A stretch of DNA of 64,000 bases, taken from contig SUUE01000002.1 of NCBI GenBank assembly GCA_015062685.1, forward strand, positions 221,112 to 285,111. Reading direction: 5' to 3'. Under the pieces are notes generated by a model. The model saw only the letters and a list, made by a program, of their open reading frames with translations, was not told where the DNA came from and did no database searches. The stretch is from Coriobacteriaceae bacterium (GTDB lineage: Bacteria; Actinomycetota; Coriobacteriia; Coriobacteriales; Eggerthellaceae). The stretch's first letter is position 1. Each line of letters begins with the position of its first letter. A program made the position numbers and the translations under genes. Below are positions 1-8,310 of the stretch, piece by piece.

Positions 1-141
1 GTGCGGGCCGGGCAAGCCGATCATGAACTCGGACACGCGCACGCCGAACGCGCGCGACGCGAGGAAGTGCCCGCCTTCGTGGATGAACACGAGGAAGCCG
101 AGCACGACGATTGCTGCAAGAATTGTCAGAATAATGTCCAT
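1..141 (-). CDS. rseP: Site-2 zinc metalloprotease RseP, N-terminal fragment
   Basis: Only the first 47 codons are in the window; the gene runs off the left edge. The ATG is at 141 on the minus strand. The translation begins with a hydrophobic segment followed by HEGGHF, the HExxH zinc-binding motif that lies in the first transmembrane helix of M50 site-2 proteases. Members of this family cut membrane-anchored anti-sigma factors or signal-peptide remnants within the membrane. In many bacteria rseP follows dxr in the uppS-cdsA-dxr-rseP order; here it diverges from dxr across 133 bp. The identification is firm for the family, less so for the exact orthologue because most of the protein is missing. 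Confidence 0.85.
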   Translation of the reverse strand, partial: MDIILTILAAIVVLGFLVFIHEGGHFLASRAFGVRVSEFMIGLPGPH

Positions 142-240
142 GGATGCGATTATAAACGGCCTCGATGGCTATGAGGCCTCGTCACACAACGGTTGCGAAA
201 CCCCCACAAGGCAGCGGGCGCGGCGCGCGGCGCGGGTGCC

Positions 241-249
241 TGATACAAT
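241..249 (+). promoter_or_regulatory. Extended -10 promoter element for dxr
   Basis: TGATACAAT (TGn plus TACAAT) lies about 25 bp before the dxr ATG, followed by the ribosome site GAGGAGG. No good -35 box is seen at the usual distance, so this would be an extended -10 promoter. Confidence 0.5.
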
Positions 250-274
250 GCAGGGAAGACTCGAGGAGGAACAC

Positions 275-1456
275 ATGGCACGAAGAATAGCGGTACTCGG
301 CTCGACGGGTTCAATCGGCACGCAAACGCTCGACGTCGCGAGGCGCCACCCTGACAAGGTGCAGATCGTCGCGTTGGCAGCCGGGCGCCGGGCGGAAGAG
401 GCTTTCGCGCAGGCGGCTGAATTCGGCGTGCACTACGTTGCCCTGGGGCAAGAGCCCGAAGGCGCTGAACCGCCTGCCGGCGTGAACGTTTCCGTGGGAG
501 CGCAGGCAGTTGCCGACCTGGTCAAGCTGCCCGAGGTGGACGTCGTGGTCAACGCGCTCGTTGGGGCGGCGGGGCTGCAGGCGAGCTACGAGACGCTGCG
601 CGCGGGCAAGGTGCTCGCGCTCGCAAACAAGGAGTCGCTCGTCGTGGGCGGCGACCTCATCATGCCGCTCGCTGCTCAGGTGGACGATCAGCGCCGGGCC
701 GCGGGGATCGCGCCCGCACACGGCCCTGCAGGCGCCCTGATGCCCATCGACTCCGAGCACGGGGCCATTTACCAGTGCCTCATCGGGGAGGCCGCGCGCG
801 AAGTCGAACGCCTTTGGGTAACCGCGTCGGGCGGGCCGTTCCGCGGGCGTACGCGCGACGAGCTGCGCGAGATAACGGCCGCGCAGGCGCTCGCCCACCC
901 CACGTGGAACATGGGGCCGAAGATCACCATCGACTCGAGCACGCTCATGAACAAAGGGCTCGAGGTGATCGAGGCGCACCACCTGTTCGACATGCCCTAC
1001 GACCGCATCAGCGTGGTCGTGCAGCCGCAGAGCGCCATCCATTCGATGGTCGAGTTCTCGGACGGCAGCGTGAAGGCGCATCTCGGCACGACCGACATGC
1101 GCATTCCCATCCAGTACGCGCTCTCCTACCCCGAGCGCTGGGACGCGCCCGTGCAGCCGCTTGACTTCACGAAGCTCGGCAGTCTGGAATTCGCCGCGCC
1201 CGACACCGACACGTTCCGTTGCCTCGCGTTGGCGCGAGCGGCCGGCGAGCGAGGCGGCACCCTCCCCTGCGCCATGAACGCCGCGAACGAGATCGCCGTT
1301 GCCGCATTCCTCGCAGGCGAGGGCACCTACCTCGGCATCGCGGAATGCGTCGAAGCGGTCATGAACGCACATGACGTGCAGGCAGTTGAGAGCATCGGCC
1401 AGCTTCTGGAAATCGACGCCTGGGCCCGCGCGGAAGCGCGCAAGCAGATTCGCTAG
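275..1456 (+). CDS. dxr: 1-deoxy-D-xylulose 5-phosphate reductoisomerase
   Basis: Second enzyme of the non-mevalonate isoprenoid pathway: NADPH-dependent rearrangement and reduction of DXP to MEP in the cytosol. The 393-residue product starts MARRIAVLGSTGSIG, the NADPH-binding GSTGSIG loop. It carries the substrate and metal motifs DSEHGAIYQCL, TASGGPFR and HPTWNMGPKITIDSSTLMNK, and the length is normal. An upstream in-frame extension to position 23 is rejected, because GAGGAGGAACAC gives the ATG at 275 an excellent ribosome site. The gene is transcribed opposite to both flanking genes of its usual cluster (rseP and cdsA), which suggests a local inversion. Confidence 0.96.
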   Translation: MARRIAVLGSTGSIGTQTLDVARRHPDKVQIVALAAGRRAEEAFAQAAEFGVHYVALGQEPEGAEPPAGVNVSVGAQAVADLVKLPEVDVVVNALVGAAGLQASYETLRAGKVLALANKESLVVGGDLIMPLAAQVDDQRRAAGIAPAHGPAGALMPIDSEHGAIYQCLIGEAAREVERLWVTASGGPFRGRTRDELREITAAQALAHPTWNMGPKITIDSSTLMNKGLEVIEAHHLFDMPYDRISVVVQPQSAIHSMVEFSDGSVKAHLGTTDMRIPIQYALSYPERWDAPVQPLDFTKLGSLEFAAPDTDTFRCLALARAAGERGGTLPCAMNAANEIAVAAFLAGEGTYLGIAECVEAVMNAHDVQAVESIGQLLEIDAWARAEARKQIR

Positions 1457-1520
1457 CGCAGTTCCCGCCGCACCCGAACGGCGGGCAAGACATGCCCGCC
1501 CTTCTCGAGTTCCGAAACCC

Positions 1521-1583
1521 GTGCAAACCGCGCGATTTCTTCCACTTTGCTCGAGCGCGTGGCAAGAATCGCGAGGTTTTCAC
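1521..1583. repeat. Hairpin repeat, family B copy 1
   Basis: Imperfect inverted repeat with arms 1521-1543 and 1561-1583. The left arm begins GTGCAAACC and the right arm ends GGTTTTCAC, with TTTCTTCC and GGCAAGAA next to the loop. It is related to the hairpins at 21321-21381 and 21456-21516, which share the arm pattern TGCAAACCTCGC, then TTTCTTCC, loop, GGCA, then GCGAGGTTTGCA. Confidence 0.75.
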
Positions 1584-1657
1584 TGCTCTTGAAGCAGGCA
1601 AGTACCCGCGACCTGGGAAAACACGCCCTCGGTTCGCCATTTTCGCTTGAAAAACAA

Positions 1658-1718
1658 TGAAAACCACCCCGTTCTTGCCAGTACGCACACCTAACTGGCA
1701 AGGACGGGGTGGTTTTCA
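1658..1718. repeat. Large hairpin, 24-bp arms
   Basis: Arms 1658-1681 and 1695-1718 pair with a single mismatch around a 13-nt loop. The left arm starts TGAAAACCACCCCG and ends TTGCCAG. It resembles family B in having TTCTTGCC and GGCAAGGA at the loop side and GTTTTCA at the outer end, but the central stem sequence differs. Confidence 0.75.
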
Positions 1719-1795
1719 CGGCAGACCCAACCCCATTCCCCGCCCAGCAAGAATAAGCCCAGGGAACAACCCCGCACACGCCCGCCCAAATTGAC

Positions 1796-1818
1796 GGACG
1801 CGCGGAGCGCGCCCCTAC
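1796..1818. repeat. Dispersed repeat family A, copy 1
   Basis: GGACGCGC followed by GGAGCGCGCCCCTAC. Identical or near-identical copies are at 30064, 30125, 30169, 35528 and 35892, and an inverted pair sits at 25033-25095. All are intergenic. Confidence 0.75.
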
Positions 1819-1903
1819 AAAGGCCCAACGCATACCACGATTTGCACCAGCGCAAAACCATGTGAGAGCCAATGTAGGCGCAAAACTCAGCAAGGAACGA
1901 GCG

Positions 1904-2148
1904 AACTGATGTGGACGAAAAGCCAGCGAGCCCGAACGAGCGAGCCGATGCGGGCGCAAAGCCAGCGAGGGCGACGCTGGCGAGCCGATGCGGGCGCTGC
2001 AGTCAGCGAGGGCGATTCTGGCGAGTGCAGCTGGCCCGCCTTTCGACCGACGCGTACTTCGGTACGCGAGGGAGAAAACAAGGGCCAGATGTGCCGCCAG
2101 AATCGGCCGCAGCGTCGAGAAGTTGCGCTTGCCGTAGGCAAACGCAAC
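1904..2148 (-). repeat. Degenerate ~40-bp tandem repeats and hairpin behind cdsA
   Basis: On the minus strand, downstream of the cdsA stop, comes a hairpin (2148-2122: GTTGCG, CTTGCC, loop GTA, GGCAAA, CGCAAC). After it come about four loosely repeated units built from GCGCCCGCATCGGCTCGC and CTCGCTGGCTTTT. A related hairpin plus one such unit lies in the same position behind frr (4060-4237). The hairpin may end the pyrH-frr-uppS-cdsA transcript; no clear T-run was seen. Confidence 0.65.
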
Positions 2149-3228
2149 CTAGAAAGGCATGGGAAGGCAGCCGAAGCCGAAGAGCAGGATAGCTGCTACC
2201 ACGGCCGTGGGCATGAGGGAGTCGCAGCGATCGAAAAGGCCGCCGTGGCCGGGCATGATGTCTCCAGAATCCTTGAAACCGACCGAGCGCTTGATGCGGC
2301 TTTCGCAGAGGTCGCCCATCACGCTCGTCAGGCCGCAGATCAACCCGAAGAGCAGGCATTGCCAGACGGCGATGTTCACGCCGGGCACCACGAGCATGAT
2401 GCACCAGAAGCCCATGGACACGACAAGGCCCGCGAAGAAGCCCTCCCAGCTCTTGTTGGGCGAAGTGCGCGGCGCGAGCTTGTGCTTCCCGAACTTGGAG
2501 CCGAACACGTAGGCACCGGCGTCGTTGGCCCAAATGCTGACGAAGATGACGAGGACGATAACGCCTCCCCAGATGCTCTCGACGCCCATGGCAGCATGCG
2601 ACATGCGGATGAGCAGGAGGCCCGAAAGCTGCATGCCCGTGTAAAGCGCGCCGAACACGCACACACCGACGTCCGCCACGCGGGCGCGCAGCCAATAGAC
2701 GTACCAAAACGTCACGGCGAGCATCAGCACGAGGAGCACGAGCAATATGCCCTTTACCCCCAGGAAATACGTAGCAGCAGGGAACGCCGCGGCCGCCACG
2801 ACGCCGATGGCCTCGTTCGGCATCTTCGCGTCGGCGCGCAGCATGTAGTAGAACTCGCCAGAGCAGAGCGCGGCCGTGCCCGCGAGGATCAGCATGGTCG
2901 TGAGATCGCTCGCCAAGATGCAGGCGATGTTGAGCGCGATGTAGATGATGCCGGTGCGCAAGCGAATCTGAAACGAGCTCGCGTTCTTGAAGCGCTCGGG
3001 CGTCTTCTCGTACGCCTTCTCCTTCACGCGCTGGGCGCGGTGCTTCGTCTCCTTGGGCTCGCCCGTGCGCGTGGTCCTCATGGGTTCGGGGGAAAGCGGC
3101 TTGGGCTCGGATGCGCCGGTGCGTGCGCGCATGCGCTCGCGCGCAGCCTGCCGCGCCTCCTCGCGCTCCTCGCTCCGCACCTCCTCGAGGTACGCCTCGT
3201 CCAGCTCGTTCAACCCGCGATCGCCCAT
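2149..3228 (-). CDS. cdsA: Phosphatidate cytidylyltransferase (CDP-diacylglycerol synthase)
   Basis: Membrane enzyme that makes CDP-diacylglycerol from phosphatidate and CTP, the branch point for phospholipids. The 359-residue product has a long charged N-terminal region (about residues 1-85, rich in Arg, Glu and Lys), then several hydrophobic segments. Near the C-terminus is the family signature SRIKRSVGFKDSGDIMPGHG followed by GLFDRCDS. The charged cytoplasmic extension is longer than in typical CdsA. It starts 3 nt after the uppS stop, so the two are translationally linked. Confidence 0.94.
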   Translation of the reverse strand: MGDRGLNELDEAYLEEVRSEEREEARQAARERMRARTGASEPKPLSPEPMRTTRTGEPKETKHRAQRVKEKAYEKTPERFKNASSFQIRLRTGIIYIALNIACILASDLTTMLILAGTAALCSGEFYYMLRADAKMPNEAIGVVAAAAFPAATYFLGVKGILLVLLVLMLAVTFWYVYWLRARVADVGVCVFGALYTGMQLSGLLLIRMSHAAMGVESIWGGVIVLVIFVSIWANDAGAYVFGSKFGKHKLAPRTSPNKSWEGFFAGLVVSMGFWCIMLVVPGVNIAVWQCLLFGLICGLTSVMGDLCESRIKRSVGFKDSGDIMPGHGGLFDRCDSLMPTAVVAAILLFGFGCLPMPF

Positions 3229-3231
3229 GAC

Positions 3232-3999
3232 CTACACCCCGCCAAACCTTCGGTCACGGCTCTGGTACGAAAGCAGCGCGCGCAGGAACTCGTAGCGGTT
3301 GAAATCGGGCCAGAGCACGTCGGTGCAGTAGAACTCGGTGTATGCGAGCTGCCAGAGAAGGAAGTTGGAAACCCGCAACTCGCCCGACGTGCGAATGAGC
3401 AGCTCGGGGTCGGGAACGCCCGCGGTGTAGAGGTTGCGCTCGAACAGGTCGCCGTCGACGACGGGCGCCTCGCCCGAAGCCACTGCCTCGTCGACGATCC
3501 CCTGCACGGCATGCAGGATCTCCTGGCGCGAGCCGTAGTTCACGGCCACGATGAGCGTCATGCCGTCGTTTCCGCGCGTCTTTTCCCACGCCTCCTCGAA
3601 AGCCTCGCGCGCGTCCTTCGGGAGCCGCGACATGTCGCCGATCGTGCGCACGCGCACATGTTCCTCGTGCAGCCCGTCCACTTCGGCGAGCATCGTCTTG
3701 GCAAAGAGCTCCATGAGCCCTTCCACCTCGTCGTCGGGGCGTTTCCAGTTCTCGGTCGAGAACGAGTAGATAGTCAGGTAGCGCACGCCCGAATCGCTGG
3801 CGGCGCGGATGGTCTCGCGCACGGCGTCAATACCCGCGCGGTGCCCGCGCAAACGATTGAGGGCGCGCTTCTTGGCCCACCGCCCATTGCCGTCCATGAT
3901 CACCGCAACATGCTTGGGGATGCGCGCCTCATCGAGCGCGAGCGGATCCAGCCCCACCGGCGGATCCGGATAAATCTCTGTAACAGGCTTAGCAAACAA
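3232..3999 (-). CDS. uppS: Isoprenyl (undecaprenyl) diphosphate synthase
   Basis: cis-Prenyltransferase that elongates farnesyl diphosphate with isopentenyl diphosphate to the C55 carrier used for cell-wall synthesis. The 255-residue product shows HVAVIMDGNGRWAKKR (catalytic Asp and P-loop), GHRAGIDAV, YSFSTENWKRP and the C-terminal DPELLIRTSGELRVSNFL motif. Actinobacteria may carry several homologues that make shorter products, so chain length is inferred. It sits between frr and cdsA; the gap to frr (239 bp) holds repeat DNA. Confidence 0.94.
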   Translation of the reverse strand: MFAKPVTEIYPDPPVGLDPLALDEARIPKHVAVIMDGNGRWAKKRALNRLRGHRAGIDAVRETIRAASDSGVRYLTIYSFSTENWKRPDDEVEGLMELFAKTMLAEVDGLHEEHVRVRTIGDMSRLPKDAREAFEEAWEKTRGNDGMTLIVAVNYGSRQEILHAVQGIVDEAVASGEAPVVDGDLFERNLYTAGVPDPELLIRTSGELRVSNFLLWQLAYTEFYCTDVLWPDFNRYEFLRALLSYQSRDRRFGGV

Positions 4000-4059
4000 G
4001 TGCGCTCCCCCCTTTCAAAAATCAAACGCTCAACGCATCGCAAAGCCATCTAGTGCAAT

Positions 4060-4237
4060 CGGCCGAGACTCGATGTGGGCGCCCAAGTCAGCGAGGGCGC
4101 CTGTGGTGCCCGAGATTGGCCTGAAAGCCAAGCGCATAGGCCTCATGGCCATGCGCGCCGGCTTGAAGGCCAAGATCGGGTGCCACAGGCGGCCGCAGCG
4201 TCGACTAGTTGCGCTGGCCGTCAGGCCGGCGCAACAA
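4060..4237 (-). repeat. Repeat module and hairpin immediately downstream of frr
   Basis: Directly after the frr stop (minus strand) is a hairpin (4235-4208: GTTGCGC, CGGCC, loop TGAC, GGCC, GCGCAAC). The block AGTTGCGC...GGCCGCAGCGTCGA also occurs behind cdsA at about 2104-2130. Next follows a palindromic region and a copy of the GCGCCC/CACATCG tandem unit seen at 1904-2090. The paired hairpin arms differ between the two copies but remain complementary. Confidence 0.65.
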
Positions 4238-4798
4238 CTAGACCGCCATCAGCTCGGCTTCCTTGGTCTTGAACGCGTCATCAACCTTGCCGATGTACTT
4301 GTCGGTGAGCTTCTGCACGTCGGCCTCGCCACCACGCAGGTCGTCCTCGGTGATGTCGCCGGCCTTCTCCGCCTTGGCAAGCTGAGAGTTGGCGTCGCGA
4401 CGGGCATTGCGGATGGACACGCGCGCATCCTCGGCATAGCCCTTGCACTGCTTGGCGAGCTCGCGGCGGCGCTCCTCGGTGAGCTCGGGGAACGGGAGAC
4501 GAATCACGGAACCGTCGTTGTTCGGCGTAACGCCCAGGTCGCTTTCCTGGATCGCCTTCTCGATGGCCTTGAGCGAGCTCTTGTCCCACGGCTCGATGAC
4601 GAGCAGGCGGGCGTCGGGAGTTTTCACGCCGGCGAGCTGGTTGATCGGGGTCATCGCTCCGTAGTAGTCCACCTTGATGCGATCGAGCACGCGCGCGTTG
4701 GCGCGCCCGGTCCGCACGGAGGCAAACGCGGTGCCGAGGGCATCGAGTGCGTTCTCCATGCGCTCTTCGGCAGCCATCAAAATCTCGTCGTAATCCAT
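4238..4798 (-). CDS. frr: Ribosome recycling factor
   Basis: Cytosolic factor that, with EF-G, splits the post-termination ribosome. The 186-residue product has normal length and typical features: ALGTAFASVRTGRANARVLDR near the N-terminus, the hinge region with INQLAGVKTPDARLLVIEPWD, and the helical RRRELAKQCKGYAEDARVSI segment. It follows pyrH (63 nt gap) as in most bacteria. Confidence 0.97.
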   Translation of the reverse strand: MDYDEILMAAEERMENALDALGTAFASVRTGRANARVLDRIKVDYYGAMTPINQLAGVKTPDARLLVIEPWDKSSLKAIEKAIQESDLGVTPNNDGSVIRLPFPELTEERRRELAKQCKGYAEDARVSIRNARRDANSQLAKAEKAGDITEDDLRGGEADVQKLTDKYIGKVDDAFKTKEAELMAV

Positions 4799-4861
4799 CT
4801 GTCCCCTTCTTCCTTGATCAATCTTTTCTCATGCCCGCTTCGCACGCGAATGCAGCATGCG

Positions 4862-5578
4862 TTACTGGACAATCGTCCCAACGTTCTCGCCCTTGAGGGC
4901 GCGTGCGATGTTTCCGTTCACCATCAGGTCGAACACGATCATGGGCATGTCGTTGTCCATGCACAGCGACGTGGCGGTCGCGTCCATGACATGCAGGCCC
5001 TTGTTGAGCACGTCCATGTAGGAGATGTGGTCGAACTTCTTGGCGTCGGGGTTCTTCATCGGGTCGGAATCGTAGACGCCGTCCACCTTCGTGGCCTTCA
5101 TGAGGCAATCGACGTTGAGCTCGCATGCGCGCAGCGCCGCCGTGGTGTCGGTGGTGAAGTACGGGTTGCCGGTGCCGGCGGCCAGGATGACCACGCGGCC
5201 CTTCTCCAGATGGCGCTCCGCGCGACGGCGGATGTAGGGCTCTGAGACCTGCATCATGTTGATAGCCGACTGCACGCGGCTGAAGATGCCGTGGCGCTCG
5301 AATGCGTCCTGGAGGGCGAGCGCGTTCATGACGGTTGCGAGCATGCCGATGTAGTCAGCCTGCGCGCGGTCCATGCCTTCAGCGGACCCCGCGAGCCCGC
5401 GGAAGATGTTGCCGCCGCCGACCACGATGGCCACCTGCACTCCGTCGCGAACGATTTCGCCAATCTGTTCCGCCAGGTCATCGACGACTTTCGGGTCGAT
5501 GCCGTAGCCCAAGTCGCCCGCAAGCGCCTCGCCGGACAGTTTCAGCAGCACGCGCTTGTACTTGTAATCTTCCGCCAT
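4862..5578 (-). CDS. pyrH: Uridylate kinase (UMP kinase)
   Basis: Hexameric bacterial UMP kinase, UMP + ATP to UDP + ADP. The 238-residue product begins with the phosphate loop LLKLSGEAL. It contains [25 protein letters not shown] and [15 protein letters not shown], all standard for the amino-acid-kinase-fold PyrH family. First gene of the pyrH-frr-uppS-cdsA series. Separated from htrA upstream by a strong terminator hairpin. Confidence 0.97.
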   Translation of the reverse strand: MAEDYKYKRVLLKLSGEALAGDLGYGIDPKVVDDLAEQIGEIVRDGVQVAIVVGGGNIFRGLAGSAEGMDRAQADYIGMLATVMNALALQDAFERHGIFSRVQSAINMMQVSEPYIRRRAERHLEKGRVVILAAGTGNPYFTTDTTAALRACELNVDCLMKATKVDGVYDSDPMKNPDAKKFDHISYMDVLNKGLHVMDATATSLCMDNDMPMIVFDLMVNGNIARALKGENVGTIVQ

Positions 5579-5687
5579 GGGGTCATCCTCCTCGGCACTC
5601 TGTGTATAACCTTTCTCATATTACCCGATTTGGCCCGCGTTCCACCCATAATCGAGAGCATATCGAGACAGTCAGCACATGCGCAAA

Positions 5688-5726
5688 CGAAAAGGGGCGC
5701 CCGCATGATCGCGGGCGCCCCTTTCG
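5688..5726 (-). terminator. Rho-independent terminator of the htrA gene
   Basis: Stem AAAGGGGCGCCCGC / GCGGGCGCCCCTTTC with a 6-nt loop, followed on the minus strand by TTTTCGTTTG. It lies 48 nt after the htrA stop. Confidence 0.9.
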
Positions 5727-5773
5727 AGCTGCGATTGCCTGCGCTGCCCCGCTCAAGCGGGCTGGCGTTTGCG

Positions 5774-7294
5774 CTACATGCCCTGCATCTGCAGGAACTC
5801 GAGCAACTGCTGGAGCTCGTCTTCGGTGTAGGAGCCATTGGGCGACTGGTTCTGGTTCTGCTGGTTCTGGTTCTGATTCTGGTTCTGCTGCCCTTGGCCG
5901 CTCATCGAGATCGAGGTGTCTGCCGTGAGCTTGACGTCGATGTCCTTCGTCTCGCCATCGCGGTTAACCGTGACCTTGACCGTGTCCCCGACCGCATGGC
6001 CGCGCACGGCGAGCGTAACGTCGGTCGGCGAGGCAACGGCCTTGCCGTCGATGGCGGTGATGATGTCGCCTTCCTTAAGGTCGGAATCAGCCGCGCCCGA
6101 GCCCTCGATGATAGAGGAGATGTAGGCGCCCGAATCCACTGGCAGGTTGTAACGCTGGGCGGTCTGCTTGTTCACCTGCGAGATCGTCACGCCGAGCGCG
6201 GCATGCGAGGGCTCCTTGCCGGCGATGATGTCCTTGGCCAGGCCCATGGCGTAGTTCACGGGAATCGCGAAACCCACGCCCGCATAGTTGCCGGAAGACG
6301 AAGACAGCATGGAGTTGATGCCGATGAGCTTGCCGTCCGCGTCGACGAGCGCGCCGCCGGAGTTACCCGGGTTGATGACCGCATCGGTCTGGATCATGTT
6401 CGGGTAGTAGGTGTACTCGGGCGCGGCGTTGGTGTAGTAATAGCCGTTGCTGGAAGAGTTGTCCATGATCGTGGAGCGGTTCGTGGCCGAGACCACGCCG
6501 GTGGCAACCGACTGCTCCAAGCCGAGCGGCGCGCCGACCGTCATGACCCACTCGCCCGTGACCAGACTATCGGAATCGCCGATGTCGGCAGCAACGAGGC
6601 CGGACGCATCGCTCACCTTCAGCACCGCGATGTCGGAGCTGCTGTCGCCGCCCACGTACTCGGCCTCGCGCTCCCCGCCGTCCACGTTGATGGTCAGCTT
6701 GGCGGCGTCCTCGACCACATGGTAGTTCGTGATGATGTAGCCGTCGTCAGAGATAACCACACCCGAACCCATGCCGGCGAGCTGCGGCTCGTTCGAACCC
6801 TGCGCGCTACCGTGGCCGTAGCCATAGCCGCTCACGTTCTGGTAGTTGTAGATGGCGACAACCGACGGAAGCGTCTTCGCGGCCACCGCCTCGGAGAGCG
6901 TCTGGCCTTCCTCGACCGCATTGATGACGCTCGGATCGGACGTACCCAGCGTCACCGTCGCCGTCGAAGGGTCTACGGGCGAGGACCCCGCCGAGCCGGC
7001 AGCGCGGCCGAACTGATCGTAGGCGACGAACCCGCCGAGCCCGATGGCGCACGCGAGCAGCGCCCCGAGGAACCCGAAGGCGAAGGTCTTCCCCGCCCCG
7101 CTCGGCTTCTTGGGCTGGGTATGGGGCTGAGTGACTGTAGGGGCGGAGGTGGCGGACGCGACGTACGCGTGCGCATGCTGCGGGTTCACCTCGCCTGCCT
7201 GGTGCCGCGGCATCTCCTCGGTCGCCGCCGCCCACTGCGGCTGGGACGATTCCGATGAAGGAATGCCTTGATTGTTTTGCATGTTGTCTGTCAT
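5774..7294 (-). CDS. HtrA/DegP-type membrane-anchored serine protease with PDZ domain
   Basis: Cell-surface quality-control protease. The 506 residues run in this order: a cytoplasmic tail (1-70, Gln/Pro/Thr rich), one transmembrane helix (about 71-93), a trypsin-like domain with the triad His192 (NYHVV), Asp221 (SSDIAVLKV) and Ser312 (NPGNSGGAL), a PDZ domain (about 370-465), and an Asn/Gln-rich tail (about 478-495). An unusual Tyr-rich stretch (YYYTNAAPEYTYYP) lies inside the protease domain. The layout is the usual one for Gram-positive HtrA. Monocistronic, with its own terminator. Confidence 0.93.
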   Translation of the reverse strand: MTDNMQNNQGIPSSESSQPQWAAATEEMPRHQAGEVNPQHAHAYVASATSAPTVTQPHTQPKKPSGAGKTFAFGFLGALLACAIGLGGFVAYDQFGRAAGSAGSSPVDPSTATVTLGTSDPSVINAVEEGQTLSEAVAAKTLPSVVAIYNYQNVSGYGYGHGSAQGSNEPQLAGMGSGVVISDDGYIITNYHVVEDAAKLTINVDGGEREAEYVGGDSSSDIAVLKVSDASGLVAADIGDSDSLVTGEWVMTVGAPLGLEQSVATGVVSATNRSTIMDNSSSNGYYYTNAAPEYTYYPNMIQTDAVINPGNSGGALVDADGKLIGINSMLSSSSGNYAGVGFAIPVNYAMGLAKDIIAGKEPSHAALGVTISQVNKQTAQRYNLPVDSGAYISSIIEGSGAADSDLKEGDIITAIDGKAVASPTDVTLAVRGHAVGDTVKVTVNRDGETKDIDVKLTADTSISMSGQGQQNQNQNQNQQNQNQSPNGSYTEDELQQLLEFLQMQGM

Positions 7295-7479
7295 CGTTCG
7301 CGCTCCTTTTGTCCGCGTTGCTTCCTTTTATTGCTTGAACCAACCTTACCACCAAGGCACGCGAAGCTGAAAACCTCCCCTATTCCGTCATCTTTACGTC
7401 ACTATACTCGGATAGGGATAATATACGTTTGGCCTGTTAAGGGGCCATTTCAGCTTAATTCAAACCTGAAAAGAACCTG

Positions 7480-7506
7480 AAAAAGGTCCGCGTAAAGTAA
7501 CGCGGA
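7480..7506 (-). terminator. Terminator of the amino-acid ABC transporter operon
   Basis: Perfect 7-bp stem TCCGCGT/ACGCGGA with a 6-nt loop, followed on the minus strand by CCTTTTTC, 27 nt after the stop of the ATPase gene. Confidence 0.75.
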
Positions 7507-7533
7507 TGCAACGAAAAAGGCGCGTCTCTGCGG

Positions 7534-8301
7534 TTATTCCTCGTTGTAGAGGAACGCACGGGTGCGTTCGTGCTGGGGGTTGTCGATGACGTCCCTGGCA
7601 AGACCCTGCTCGACGATGACGCCGCCGTCCATGAAGATGACGTGGTCCGCAACGTCGCGCGCGAACTTCATCTCATGCGTCACGATGACCATGGTCATGT
7701 TCTCCTCGGCGAGGTCACGGATGACGCGCAGCACGCCCTTCGTGAGCTCTGGGTCGAGCGCACTCGTGGGCTCGTCGAAGAAGAGCACGTCGGGGTCGAG
7801 CATGAGAGCGCGGGCGATGGCGACGCGCTGCTGCTGGCCGCCGGAGAGCTCGCAGGGAACCATGCCCTCCTTGCCCTCGAGCCCCATCTTCCCCAAGAGG
7901 ACGCGAGCCTTGGCCTCGGCCTCCTCCTTGGGCATCTTCTGGACCGTGACGGGCGCGTCGATGAGGTTCTTCATGACGGTGTAGTGCGGAAACAGGTTGA
8001 AGTTCTGGAACACGAGGCCGAAATGCGTCCGCGCGCGGGCGAGCGACGCCTTATCGCCATATACGGCGCGCCCCGCGTTATCGGAGCACACGACGCTGTC
8101 ACCGAAGCTGAGCGAGCCGCCATCGAGGGTCTCGAGCAACGTGCAGCAGCGCAGGAGCGTGGACTTCCCGCCGCCCGACGGGCCGATGATTGCGAGCACC
8201 TCGCCCTTCTCGACCGTGAGCGATATATCCTTCAGCACCTCGGTGTCCCCGAAGGACTTCCGAGCATGCCGCAGATCAACGAGCGTATTCGAATCGGTCA
8301 T
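7534..8301 (-). CDS. Polar amino-acid ABC transporter, ATP-binding protein
   Basis: Cytoplasmic ATPase that powers uptake of a polar amino acid. It has Walker A GPSGGGKSTLL, the Q-loop, signature LSGGQQQRVAIARAL, Walker B DVLFFDEPTSALDPE and the H-switch (VTHEM), about 255 residues. A GTG at 8307 is in frame, but GGGAG sits 5 nt before the ATG at 8301, so the ATG is preferred. Together with the permease and binding protein upstream it forms a complete GlnQ/HisP-type transporter; the substrate cannot be read from the sequence. Confidence 0.95.
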   Translation of the reverse strand: MTDSNTLVDLRHARKSFGDTEVLKDISLTVEKGEVLAIIGPSGGGKSTLLRCCTLLETLDGGSLSFGDSVVCSDNAGRAVYGDKASLARARTHFGLVFQNFNLFPHYTVMKNLIDAPVTVQKMPKEEAEAKARVLLGKMGLEGKEGMVPCELSGGQQQRVAIARALMLDPDVLFFDEPTSALDPELTKGVLRVIRDLAEENMTMVIVTHEMKFARDVADHVIFMDGGVIVEQGLARDVIDNPQHERTRAFLYNEE

Positions 8302-8310
8302 TCCCACTCC

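Larger units (their letters stand above)
1457..2148. other. 692-bp non-coding region rich in palindromes and repeats
   Basis: No open frame here looks like a protein. The stretch holds two large hairpins (1521-1583 and 1658-1718), one copy of the dispersed CGCGGAGCGCGCCCCTAC repeat (1796-1818), and a degenerate tandem repeat array running up to the stop codon of cdsA. It separates the convergent dxr and cdsA genes and may be the scar or substrate of the inversion of dxr. Confidence 0.75.

Noticed and set aside
23-274. N-terminal extension of dxr from position 23
   Set aside because: The extension overlaps rseP on the other strand, has no family similarity, and the ATG at 275 has an ideal ribosome site.
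1909-4053. Long plus-strand open frame over cdsA and uppS
   Set aside because: It is a shadow of the minus-strand genes, caused by high GC; His/Arg-rich with no recognisable domain.
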